The translations under genes and the position numbers were made by a program. The notes beneath the pieces are model-generated. The model saw only the letters and a list, made by a program, of their open reading frames with translations, did no database searches and was not told where the DNA came from. This document shows, in pieces, positions 1-8,413 of a DNA stretch of 40,028 nucleotides. This DNA comes from an uncultured Endomicrobiia bacterium (GTDB taxonomy: Bacteria; Elusimicrobiota; Endomicrobiia; Endomicrobiales; Endomicrobiaceae): contig CAJOJJ010000017.1 of assembly GCA_905234925.1 (NCBI GenBank), positions 1 to 40,028 of the forward strand, in the 5' to 3' direction. Numbering within the stretch: position 1 is the first letter of the stretch; each line of letters opens with the position of its first letter.

Positions 1-40
1 AATCTCGTCAGAAAATAATTCTTGTTTGTAAGGATGCACT

Positions 41-739
41 ATGAAAATTCTTGCAGTATCGGATAAAGAAGATACGAACTTTCAGGATTTTGTTGTCAAT
101 AATCCTGATGTTGTTAAGAATATAGATTTTATTGTATCCTGCGGAGATTTATCAAGAAGTTATTTGGAGTTTTTGGTTGACAGTATTCGTAAACCGTTCT
201 TTTTCGTCGAGGGTAACCACGCAACAGGAAACACCGAAAAGGATTTAAATCAGGATTATTTAGATAAGATTGTAGATAAAGTTTACAACAACGAAAAACA
301 TTTCTGTTTCGGCGGGATAAACTTACATTCCAGAATGGAAATTTTCGGCGATTATATTTTGGCAGGTTTTGAGGGTTGTATGCGCTATAACCGCGGAGAA
401 CATCAATATACCGAAAAAGAAATGGCAAGAATTGTCAAAATAGTTTCCGAAAAAATCAGAATTCAACAGATAAAAGATTTCTTTTTAAGACGGAAAAAGA
501 AAAAAATTATTGTTATTTCGCATGCTCCTATGATAGGAGTACACGATAAAGAAGATTTGTGTCATCAGGGGTTTAAATGTTTTAGAAAATTTTGTGATAA
601 GTTTAAGCCTGAGATGTGGTTTCACGGACACGTACACTACGAAGGACAGACGAGAGAACAGCGAAGCAGGATAGGAAATACGACTGTGATTAATGTTTAC
701 GGGATGCATATGATAACGACAGAAGACGGCAATTTATAA
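41..739 (+). CDS. Calcineurin-like metallophosphoesterase
   Basis: 232 residues. The order of motifs is that of the calcineurin-like phosphoesterase superfamily: CGDLS at about 34-38, GNH at 58-60, SHAP at 160-163 and GHVH at 196-199. These normally hold a dinuclear metal centre that hydrolyses phosphomono- or diesters. The first motif, usually DxH, reads SDKED here (D8, no histidine), so one metal ligand differs from the textbook set; a subfamily with this variant exists as far as I recall. There is no signal peptide, so it is probably cytosolic. ATG at 41 has an AAGGA Shine-Dalgarno at 30-34. Substrate is unknown. The next gene starts about 50 bases downstream, and the two may share a transcript. 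Confidence 0.85.
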   Translation: MKILAVSDKEDTNFQDFVVNNPDVVKNIDFIVSCGDLSRSYLEFLVDSIRKPFFFVEGNHATGNTEKDLNQDYLDKIVDKVYNNEKHFCFGGINLHSRMEIFGDYILAGFEGCMRYNRGEHQYTEKEMARIVKIVSEKIRIQQIKDFFLRRKKKKIIVISHAPMIGVHDKEDLCHQGFKCFRKFCDKFKPEMWFHGHVHYEGQTREQRSRIGNTTVINVYGMHMITTEDGNL

Positions 740-790
740 TTTATAATTAACGATAAAACGGCAAGACGAGAATTTTTAAAAGGAAATGCT

Positions 791-1717
791 ATGAAAAAAC
801 TTTTAATTTTGTTTAGTATATTTTTGTTTTTAAACGGATATGTTATTGCGGCAGTGCCAAACGAGATACGATATAATGGAAAGATAAAGGAATACAGGGA
901 AGAAGTAAACGGAACAAGGAATATAAAATTCAGAATATATGATGCTTTAACCGATGGAACACAGAAGTGGCAGTCGGGAACACAAAGCGTAAATATATCA
1001 AACGGAATATTCAGTGTAGTATTAAGTCCGAATATAGACTGGCGGGAGAAAGACTATTATATAGAGTTGGAAGTAAACAGTAAGGTATTAAGCCCGAGAG
1101 AGAAGCTGACGGCAGTTCCTTACAGTTTACACAGTGCAACGAGCGAAAGCGGGAGCGTAACGGCGACAGGGGAATATTCAATAACGGTAGGTAGCGACAA
1201 GAAACTGATAGTAAACAGCAGCGGAGTAAAGGAAGTAAAAGGGACGGCTGAATATTATATGGTACCCAAAGGCGGGATAATAATATGGTCGGGAGCGGCA
1301 AATGCGATACCTGACGGGTGGGTATTATGTGACGGAACAAACGGGACACCTGATTTAAGAGGAAGATTTGTATTGGGATATGACGGAACGACCTACAATG
1401 CGGGCGATAGCGGCGGAGAAGCTACGCATACTTTAACTGTCGATGAGATGCCAAGCCATAGTCATAACAAAGGAACTATGGAAATTACAGGAAAATTTCC
1501 GGCATGTGTTGAACAAGATATGTTAACAGGTGTAGAAGGAGCTTTTTATATGTCCGGAACAGCGTATGAAGCCGGTGGTACTGGACATACAGGAAATTGG
1601 TTATTAAATTTTCAGGCCTCCAGAAGCTGGACAGGAGAAACAAATTCAGTAGGCGGTTCTCAGCCTCATAACAATATGCCTCCTTACTATACACTGTGCT
1701 ATATAATGAAACAATAA
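791..1717 (+). CDS. Exported protein with C-terminal phage tail-collar-like domain
   Basis: 308 residues. The N-terminus is a clear signal peptide (lysines, then a hydrophobic stretch to about residue 21). A beta-rich region (about 25-115) with the phrase LTAVPYSLHSA precedes a tail-collar-like module: GWVLCDGTNGTPDLRGRFVLG-type sequence begins near residue 175, then SHSHNKG, ending in QPHNNMPPYYTLCYIMK. In phage this domain forms the tip of tail fibres. Here the signal peptide and lack of any phage gene point to a chromosomal surface protein, perhaps an adhesin. AGGAA at 781-785 precedes ATG 791. The GT9 gene starts 1 base after its stop, so it may be co-transcribed with the glycan genes. 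Function is inferred only from the domain. Confidence 0.75.
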   Translation: MKKLLILFSIFLFLNGYVIAAVPNEIRYNGKIKEYREEVNGTRNIKFRIYDALTDGTQKWQSGTQSVNISNGIFSVVLSPNIDWREKDYYIELEVNSKVLSPREKLTAVPYSLHSATSESGSVTATGEYSITVGSDKKLIVNSSGVKEVKGTAEYYMVPKGGIIIWSGAANAIPDGWVLCDGTNGTPDLRGRFVLGYDGTTYNAGDSGGEATHTLTVDEMPSHSHNKGTMEITGKFPACVEQDMLTGVEGAFYMSGTAYEAGGTGHTGNWLLNFQASRSWTGETNSVGGSQPHNNMPPYYTLCYIMKQ

Positions 1718-1718
1718 A

Positions 1719-2732
1719 ATGTTAAAAAATTTTAGAAAAACATTAGCTAAAAAATTTCTTGATAAGAAAGAAAAATCTAACATATCTTTTGATATGAATA
1801 AAATAGATTCTGTTTTGGTATTGAGAGACGATAACAAAATAGGAGATATGATAATATCAACTATTTTATTTAGAGAAATAAAAAAGAAATATCCTCATAT
1901 TAAAATATTTGTTCTTTGCGGTAAATCAAACAAAATAATACTGCAAAACAATCCGTATATTGATAAAATTTTTGTAAGTCATAATAATTTTTGGAAAGAT
2001 ATCTTTGTTTATAGGGAATTAAGAAAACTAAAAATAGGTTTAACAATAGATTTTCTGTTTTTCAGACCAAAGCCGCAGTATCTTTTAAAATTGAGAATAA
2101 TAAACTCTAAGTTTTTACTTGGAATATGTAAAGATAATTATAATGTTTACGACATATCAATAAATATAGATTATAACACACAACACATTTCAAAAATTTA
2201 TACTTCAATTTTAAATAATTTAGGGATAGATAACCCGAATACGAATTATGATATTTTTTTAGATAAACAATCCGAAGAATACGGCAAAAAAATAAAAGAA
2301 GAAAATAAAAACACAAAAATAATCTTTTTTAATACACATTCCGCATCAAGATACAGAACATTATCTTTAGAAAAGACAAAAGAAATTTTAGAAATATTAT
2401 ATAAAGAAAATTTCAAAATAATTTTAAATTCGGAATATGATATAGATGACAAAAATATAATTATTCCGCAGAAAGATAATTTTTTGAAAGTGCTTGCACT
2501 TGTAAAATATTCCGATATTGTTTTGACAATAAATACGTCAATAATTCATGCTGCAAACGCATTTAACAAAAATTTAGTTGCTATTTATAACAACGATTTT
2601 GGGGAAGAAAAAATTGCTCAGGTTTGGGCGCCGAACTATAAAAACGCAATACAGTTGATTTCAAAAGGGAAAGGTATCAATTCAATAGAAACTTCCGAGA
2701 TAATAAATTCATTAAAAGAATTGTGGAGATAA
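1719..2732 (+). CDS. Glycosyltransferase family 9 (heptosyltransferase-like)
   Basis: 337 residues. The N-terminal half has the GT9 signature VLVLRDDNKIGDMI followed by a Rossmann-like segment (KIFVLCGKSNK), and the C-terminal half has the sugar-nucleotide-binding TINTSIIHAANAF stretch. GT9 enzymes such as WaaC/WaaF add heptose to the LPS core on the cytosolic face of the inner membrane. The first 25 residues are lysine-rich and have no Shine-Dalgarno before ATG 1719; an alternative start is ATG 1794 (MNKIDSVLV), which begins right at the conserved fold. The gene lies 1 base from both neighbours, so it is part of a tight glycan operon. The exact sugar is not determinable. Confidence 0.88.
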   Translation: MLKNFRKTLAKKFLDKKEKSNISFDMNKIDSVLVLRDDNKIGDMIISTILFREIKKKYPHIKIFVLCGKSNKIILQNNPYIDKIFVSHNNFWKDIFVYRELRKLKIGLTIDFLFFRPKPQYLLKLRIINSKFLLGICKDNYNVYDISINIDYNTQHISKIYTSILNNLGIDNPNTNYDIFLDKQSEEYGKKIKEENKNTKIIFFNTHSASRYRTLSLEKTKEILEILYKENFKIILNSEYDIDDKNIIIPQKDNFLKVLALVKYSDIVLTINTSIIHAANAFNKNLVAIYNNDFGEEKIAQVWAPNYKNAIQLISKGKGINSIETSEIINSLKELWR

Positions 2733-2733
2733 A

Positions 2734-3732
2734 ATGCCAAAGGTATCAGTAGTAGTTCCGGTATATAATACGGAAAAATATTTGCCTCAATGTTTGGACA
2801 GTATAATAAACCAAACATTTAAAGATTTTGAATGTATTTGTATCAATGACGATTCAACCGATAACTCTTTAAAAGTTCTTGAAGAATACGCAAAAAAAGA
2901 TAACAGAATCAAAATAATTTCTCAGAAAAATGCGGGCCTTTCAAACGTAAAAAATGTCGGTATAAAAAATGCAACAGGTACTTACATTACTTTTATAGAT
3001 TCTGACGACTTTGTTTCGTTGGATTATTTGGAAAAATTATATAAACGTATAGATGAAAATAATTATGATGTGGTCTATTGTAAACATAAATTATATTACG
3101 ATTTAGAAAATACTTATCACAGACCAAAAAGTGAAAAAAAACTTCCGGAACTGGCAAAAAAAATAAATTTATCTTCCGATAAAAATTTTATATTAAAAAA
3201 TCTGCTTTATTTGGTTGAAAATGCAAGAAGTTCCTGTATGAAAATGTACAGACTGGACGCAATAAGAAATAACAATGTTTTGTTTTTTGAAAATATTTTT
3301 GCTCAATGCGATTATGTTCATAATATATTGTTTGCAATGTATTCGAAAAATAATATTTCTTTTATTGACGAAGAATTGTATTTTTACAGAAAACAGGTAA
3401 AAAGTATTTCTATAGATAGAGATAGAATGGTAATAAACGGGTTAAGATCTTTTATAGTTTTAACAAAGAGCTTAAAAGAGAGAAATTTATTAAAAAATAA
3501 TATAATGTGCAATTTTGTTTTTAAAGATTTTATTAAAAGAATCGGTAAAAAAATGTCTCATGAAAGTGAAAAAATAATTCTTCCCGAAATTACGGAACAT
3601 ATAAAATATTTGAAAAAAGATATTTTAGAAAAAGATTTTATGAAAAAGTGTAAATTGAATTTTTATTTATTTGTTATAAATTTATTGGGAGTTAAAAGTT
3701 TTTATTTTTTTAGAATACTGAAGAATTTTTAA
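2734..3732 (+). CDS. Glycosyltransferase family 2
   Basis: 332 residues. Residues 1-110 are a typical GT-A fold: PKVSVVVPVYNTEKYLPQCL, then INDDSTDNS, NAGLSNVKNVG and the metal-binding IDSDDF at about 88-93. The remainder is lysine-rich and divergent, ending in a hydrophobic stretch that could associate with the membrane. GT2 enzymes transfer sugars from nucleotide donors onto LPS, O-antigen or capsule intermediates. GGAG lies at 2723-2726 before ATG 2734. It is separated by one base from the GT9 gene. The acceptor is unknown. Confidence 0.92.
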   Translation: MPKVSVVVPVYNTEKYLPQCLDSIINQTFKDFECICINDDSTDNSLKVLEEYAKKDNRIKIISQKNAGLSNVKNVGIKNATGTYITFIDSDDFVSLDYLEKLYKRIDENNYDVVYCKHKLYYDLENTYHRPKSEKKLPELAKKINLSSDKNFILKNLLYLVENARSSCMKMYRLDAIRNNNVLFFENIFAQCDYVHNILFAMYSKNNISFIDEELYFYRKQVKSISIDRDRMVINGLRSFIVLTKSLKERNLLKNNIMCNFVFKDFIKRIGKKMSHESEKIILPEITEHIKYLKKDILEKDFMKKCKLNFYLFVINLLGVKSFYFFRILKNF

Positions 3733-3752
3733 AAACAAGAAAAACAAACTTT

Positions 3753-4889
3753 ATGGAATATTTTTTTAATTGTCTTTTTGCAATAATATTTCCTTTCGGA
3801 CAAGACGGCTGGAAAGTTTTGTCTTTGGTATCGATAATATTTGCAATTAAATATTTTAATGTTTGGAAAAAGGATAAGATTATTTTATCCTTATTGGTTT
3901 TTTTATTTTACGGACTTATTTTATCCGTTTTTTCCAAAGATGTTGTCTCCGGGTTTGAAGAGATGCAGAGATATTTTTTCGGGTGGTTGTTCCCTTTTCT
4001 GTTAGGCTATGCCGTTGTTGATGAAACTCAAAAAAGAAAATTGTTAAACCTGTATTTGATAGTTTTTTCTTTCACCGTATTTTTGGGATTTTTAGCTTAT
4101 TTTAATATTATTCCGGACAGGATATCTTATCTTACATTTATTGTGGATGAAAGATTAGGCGTTATTTGCGGGCATACCATTTTCGGCGGAAAATGTGCCT
4201 TTATCATATTAATTTTAACCACATTATTTTTGTTTGAGAAAAACAACAAATATAAATATATATTTGCATTCGGAGCCGTGTTTTACTTTTTTGCATTATT
4301 GCTTTCAGGTACAAGAGCATATTATATTTCAGTATTCTGTACTTTTATTTTGATGATATTGTTTTATATTATTAAGAATAAAAAAGCCGTTAAAATTTTA
4401 ATTTTATTTGTTTTACTGAGTATATTAGCTGTAGCAGTGTATAAATTTAATCCTGTTATGCATGAAAGAATAAATAAAACGAGTATAACTAAAGATACTT
4501 CACTTGTTCACAGAATAGATATGTACAAACACGGGTTGAATTTATTGTTAAAAGAGCATAGAATTTTCGGTTTTTATCCTGCGATGTCTGCAACACAAGA
4601 CGGAAATATACACAAATTGCCTCACTTTCATAATATTTATCTGCAGATAATTTTGGATTTCGGCTTTGTGGGTTTTGCCTTATTTTTGATAATATTATAT
4701 GTTATGTTTAAAAGATTATTTTGTCTATATAAAAATACCGGGAATTGTCAATATTTGATGCTAATCTTTGCATGGATTGCCGTGCTGATTTCCGAAAACT
4801 TTGACAGTTTGCTCAGGTATCCTTTTTTTACGGGACAATGTTTTTGGATTACGGGGCTTATGCTCGGAGGCGTAAAAAATGACAAATAA
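3753..4889 (+). CDS. O-antigen polymerase/ligase-like membrane protein
   Basis: 378 residues, very hydrophobic throughout, with roughly ten membrane segments. Between segments lies a polar loop (about 235-300) with HRIDMYKHGLNLLLKEHRIFGF and a HNIYLQIILDFGFVGFALF stretch, which matches the Wzy_C/O-antigen ligase pattern. Such proteins join lipid-linked O-units to each other (Wzy) or to lipid A-core (WaaL) at the periplasmic face. Its place among four glycosyltransferase-type genes supports this. The sequence cannot decide polymerase from ligase. No strong Shine-Dalgarno precedes ATG 3753. It overlaps the GT8 gene by 11 bases, which suggests translational coupling. Confidence 0.82.
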   Translation: MEYFFNCLFAIIFPFGQDGWKVLSLVSIIFAIKYFNVWKKDKIILSLLVFLFYGLILSVFSKDVVSGFEEMQRYFFGWLFPFLLGYAVVDETQKRKLLNLYLIVFSFTVFLGFLAYFNIIPDRISYLTFIVDERLGVICGHTIFGGKCAFIILILTTLFLFEKNNKYKYIFAFGAVFYFFALLLSGTRAYYISVFCTFILMILFYIIKNKKAVKILILFVLLSILAVAVYKFNPVMHERINKTSITKDTSLVHRIDMYKHGLNLLLKEHRIFGFYPAMSATQDGNIHKLPHFHNIYLQIILDFGFVGFALFLIILYVMFKRLFCLYKNTGNCQYLMLIFAWIAVLISENFDSLLRYPFFTGQCFWITGLMLGGVKNDK

Positions 4890-5877
4890 CATTTATACAG
4901 AAGTTATTCCTATAATCTTATGTATAAATAACATTTATTGCCGCCAAACAGCCGCACTCATTAAATCCGTAATTTACAATTCTAAATTTTCAAATTATAA
5001 GTTTTATATTCTGCATTCTTCGGTTGACGAGAATAATCAAAAGTTATTAAAGCAGGTTTTTAACGCCATAGAGTTTATAAATATACAAGAATATATTGAT
5101 AAACAATCCATTGAAAAATACGCAAATACAAATAAAAGCATTGATTACATTTCTTCCGAAATGTACTACAGATTATTTATACCGGATATTTTTAAACAAT
5201 ACGATAAAGTTTTGTACTTAGATTCCGATATGACGGTAATAAAAGACATCAGCGAACTTTATAATATTGATATAGATAATTATTATGCCGGAGTTGTGGA
5301 AGGTAAAATAATAAAAGAGTTTATTAAAAAGAATAAAAAAGTTGATACTTATCCTCAATACAACTGGCAGCAATATTTAAAACTTAAATTAAATAAAAAA
5401 GATTTAAGATATTTTAATTCCGGAATGCTTTTGCTGAATCTTAAAAAATTAAGAGAAGACGGCATTCAGCAAAAGATGTTTGAATTTTTAAAAAAAGAAT
5501 CTCCTTTGGAGTTTCCTGACCAAGATGTATTGAATGCTTTTTTTGATGAAAAAGCTAAATATTTGCCTGAAAAATACAACACGTTTCACGCTGCATTAAA
5601 AAAAGAAACCGTAATTATTCATTTTGTAGGGAAAGAAAAACCTTGGAATTATTATAAAGCTAATGATAGTTTTGAACATTTTTGGAAATATTTAAAGTTA
5701 ACACCTTTTTGGAATACGGAAAACGAAAATATTTACAAAAAATTAAGAGAAAACTATATTGTGTATAAATTTTTAGGGATTGAGTTATTCAAGATGAGGC
5801 AAGACGAACGACATTACAAAATAAAATTTTTATTTATACATTTAACCGTAAACAAAAAGTGGCTAAAATTTTTTTAG
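4879..5877 (+). CDS. Glycosyltransferase family 8
   Basis: 332 residues. The GT8 pattern is clear: IPIILCINNIYCRQTAALIKS at the start, the YYRLFIPDIF segment and YLDSDMTVIKDI at about 112-125 (DxD metal and donor site), FNSGMLLLNLKKLRE near 180, PDQDVLNAFF near 215 and IIHFVGKEKPW near 250. GT8 enzymes of this type (WaaI/WaaJ-like) add glucose or galactose to the LPS core from UDP-sugars with retention. GGAGG at 4865-4869 lies inside the end of the preceding gene and decides the start. The stop TAG (5875-5877) overlaps the stop of the converging deacetylase gene. Confidence 0.92.
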   Translation: MTNNIYTEVIPIILCINNIYCRQTAALIKSVIYNSKFSNYKFYILHSSVDENNQKLLKQVFNAIEFINIQEYIDKQSIEKYANTNKSIDYISSEMYYRLFIPDIFKQYDKVLYLDSDMTVIKDISELYNIDIDNYYAGVVEGKIIKEFIKKNKKVDTYPQYNWQQYLKLKLNKKDLRYFNSGMLLLNLKKLREDGIQQKMFEFLKKESPLEFPDQDVLNAFFDEKAKYLPEKYNTFHAALKKETVIIHFVGKEKPWNYYKANDSFEHFWKYLKLTPFWNTENENIYKKLRENYIVYKFLGIELFKMRQDERHYKIKFLFIHLTVNKKWLKFF

Positions 5878-6650
5878 AAGCTGTCTTTGCCTTTTGTAAT
5901 ATTTAGATAAAAACTAAACAGAGATTTTCCCTGCTTGATATAAAGCCTGTTAATTGCTTTCTTTTTATTGTATTTGAAAGATGTAATTCCTCTTTTTGTT
6001 GAAAAATCAAATAAATAACCGCTTTCAAAAACAAGCTTTCTTATTTTCTCGTCGGCAGCACCTGCCCCTTTCGGATAAGCAAAACAATTTATTTCTTGTG
6101 ATAACTTTTCTTCCAAAAATTTTTTAGATTCTTTAAGTTCATTTACGATTTCCGTTTCATTTAATTTTGATAAACTTGCGTGCGTTACGGTATGGGAACC
6201 GAAAGAAACTAAGCCGCTGTTTTTCATTTCCATAACTTGTTCCCAAGTTAAACAATTCTTTTGTCCGATGTAATTGTATGCGATAAAAATATTAGCTTTA
6301 ACATTTTTCTTTTTTAATATTTTATATGCGTTTGTATAGTTATCCTGCCAACCGTCGTCAAAAGTAATAAGAACAGGTTTTTTCGGAAGCTTAAAAAAAT
6401 TATCCTTATACGATTTTTCCAATTCTTCCAGTGTTATCGGGGTGTATTTATGTTTTAACAGAAAATCAATTTGTTTTTCAAAAGTTTCCGGCTCAATATA
6501 AAATTCTTTCTCTAAATTGCAAGTACTGTCATAGTTATATATATGATGATACATCAACACAACAATACCTTTTTTATTTGGCAGCCACCAAGGGTATTTT
6601 ATTGAAAAAACAAGAAGTATGACAGATAACGTTACAAATACAATAATCAT
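5874..6650 (-). CDS. Membrane-anchored polysaccharide deacetylase (NodB-like)
   Basis: 258 residues. A single N-terminal hydrophobic helix (residues 2-17) anchors or exports it. The NodB homology motifs are all visible: TFDDG at 96-100 (catalytic base and metal aspartate), SHTVTH at 152-157 (metal histidines) and FAYPKG at 190-195. It also has the VLMYHHI phrase common in envelope deacetylases. Family members remove N- or O-acetyl groups from peptidoglycan or exported polysaccharides such as poly-N-acetylglucosamine. The start codon lies only about 7 bases after a good -10 box, so the transcript is likely leaderless (see promoter). It converges on the GT8 gene with overlapping stops. Confidence 0.9.
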   Translation of the reverse strand: MIIVFVTLSVILLVFSIKYPWWLPNKKGIVVLMYHHIYNYDSTCNLEKEFYIEPETFEKQIDFLLKHKYTPITLEELEKSYKDNFFKLPKKPVLITFDDGWQDNYTNAYKILKKKNVKANIFIAYNYIGQKNCLTWEQVMEMKNSGLVSFGSHTVTHASLSKLNETEIVNELKESKKFLEEKLSQEINCFAYPKGAGAADEKIRKLVFESGYLFDFSTKRGITSFKYNKKKAINRLYIKQGKSLFSFYLNITKGKDSF

Positions 6651-6656
6651 TATTTT

Positions 6657-6685
6657 ATTATATCATTTATATAAGAAAAATCCAA
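6657..6685 (-). promoter_or_regulatory. Sigma70-type promoter of the deacetylase gene
   Basis: On the minus strand TTGGAT (6685-6680), a 17-base spacer and TATAAT (6662-6657). The predicted transcription start falls at about 6650-6651, which is the first base of the start codon. Confidence 0.7.
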
Positions 6686-6726
6686 TAATAAATATTATTA
6701 CTTTAATTTTTTATTAGAATAATTTC

Positions 6727-6754
6727 TTGAAAAAAATATAATATTATATATAAT
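6727..6754 (+). promoter_or_regulatory. Promoter of the FAD oxidoreductase gene
   Basis: TTGAAA (6727-6732), 16-base spacer, TATAAT (6749-6754). It is divergent from the deacetylase promoter, and the -35 boxes are about 42 bases apart. The surrounding DNA is almost pure A/T, so the exact hexamers are less certain than the position. Confidence 0.55.
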
Positions 6755-6807
6755 ATTATTATTTATTGCAGTACATTTCGGCTTTTCAGCTAAAAACGGA
6801 GTTTTTT

Positions 6808-8311
6808 ATGGAAGCGGTAATAATCGGGGCAGGCCCTGCAGGATTAACTGCGGCCTATGAGCTGTTGAGGAAAACGGATATAAAGCCCGTAATTTTTGAA
6901 GCTACAAAAGATATCGGTGGAATATCAAAAACTTTTAATTATAAAGAAAACAGAATGGATATGGGCGGACACAGATTTTTTTCAAAGTCCGATACCGTAA
7001 TGAAATGGTGGACGGATTTAATGCCTATACAGACTGTTCCGTCCAAAGACGACATTTTGCTTGACAGGGAAATAGAATTATCAAAATCGGCAGAAGAAAA
7101 AGACCCGGCAAAAATTGATGACGTAATGCTTGTAAGGAACAGGCTTTCCAGAATATATTTTTTAAAAACGTTTTTTGATTACCCGGTATCGTTATCTTTT
7201 AATACCGTTAAAAATTTAGGGTTTATAAGAATAATGAAGATTGGTTTAAGTTATTCTTACAGTTTGATATTTAAAAGAAAAGAAAACAATCTTGAAGATT
7301 TTATGATAAACAGATTCGGCAAAGAATTATATTTAACTTTTTTTAAAGATTATACACAGAAAGTTTGGGGTGTGGCACCGAAGGATATTCCTGCCGATTG
7401 GGGAACGCAGAGAATAAAAGGCTTATCGATAGTAAAAATTCTTCGGCAGGCACTGAAGAAAATTGCAGGAAGCAAACAAGATTTAAAACAAAAAAATACC
7501 GAAACCAGTTTAATAGAAAAATTTTATTATCCGAAATACGGCCCGGGGCACTTTTGGAATGTTGTTGCAAAAAAAATTGTTGAACTCGGCGGGGAAATAA
7601 AAATAAATACGAAAATAGTTTCTTTTGAAACTGACGGGAATAAAATAAAATCCGTAACCGACGATAAAGGCATAAAATACGAAGCCGATTACTTTTTATC
7701 GAGTATGCCCGTACAGGATTTAATAAACGGATTTGACAAAAAAGATGCTGAAGTAAAACGAGTTTCGGACGGGTTGGGCTACAGAAGTTTTATTACCGTC
7801 GGGCTTCTTGTAAGAAATTAAAAACTTATAAGAACAGAGTTCCCGATGACTGGATATATATTCAGGAAAGGGAAGTAAAACTCGGAAGGTTACAGGTATT
7901 TAATAACTGGAGTCCGTACCTTGTAAAAGATTACGAGAATACGGTTTGGCTGGGGCTTGAATATTTCTGTGACGAAAATGACGAAATGTGGAATATGAAA
8001 GACGAAGAATTTATAAATTTTGCCAAGAAAGAGTTGGCGCGGATAAAAATAATAAAAGAAGAAGATGTTCTTGACGGCTGTATTGTAAAAGTGCCGAAAG
8101 CATATCCGGGATATTTCGGAACGTACAAAGAATTTGATGTAATAAAAAGGTTTGTAAATAAATATGAAAATCTTTTCTTGGTCGGCAGAAACGGTATGCA
8201 CAAATACAACAATATGGACCATTCAATGCTTACGGCGATTACCGCCGTTGACAACATTGTGATAATATCTGGCAGGTTAATACCGAACAGGAATATCATG
8301 AAAGCAAATAA
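6808..8311 (+). pseudogene. FAD/NAD(P)-dependent oxidoreductase (UDP-galactopyranose mutase/protoporphyrinogen-oxidase-like), two frameshifts
   Basis: ATG 6808 with GGAG at 6798-6801 starts [20 protein letters not shown], whose GAGPAG (7-12) is the FAD-binding loop; [12 protein letters not shown] follows. The first frame stops at 7819-7821. The homologous protein continues at once in another frame ([49 protein letters not shown]). It then shifts again near 8257-8261 to end in DNIWQVNTEQEYHESK with a stop at 8309-8311. Each shift equals loss of one base in a short run (A at about 7815-7817, G at about 8259). Read through, the protein is about 500 residues, the normal family length, and well conserved. 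It may therefore be a young pseudogene or two sequencing indels. Neighbours suggest a role in envelope sugar chemistry. Confidence 0.82.
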
Positions 8312-8376
8312 TTTTACACAACCTATATAACTTGTGAAAAAAGTGTGAAATTTTGTTTTGAAATGAATAAAATAGC

Positions 8377-8405
8377 TTGACTTTATTTTTGTTAATATCT
8401 ATAAT
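8377..8405 (+). promoter_or_regulatory. Consensus promoter of the OmpA-type gene
   Basis: TTGACT (8377-8382), a 17-base spacer and TATAAT (8400-8405). The predicted start at about 8412 leaves only about 2 bases before ATG 8414, so the mRNA is probably leaderless. If ATG 8429 is used instead, the leader is about 17 bases with no Shine-Dalgarno. Confidence 0.75.
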
Positions 8406-8413
8406 ATGTCGGT

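Noticed and set aside
791-1717. Prophage remnant suggested by the tail-collar domain
   Set aside because: The protein has a signal peptide and no other phage-like gene, integrase or attachment site is nearby.
5874-5877. Overlap of the GT8 and deacetylase genes as a frame error
   Set aside because: The two stops simply overlap on opposite strands and both proteins have full family length.
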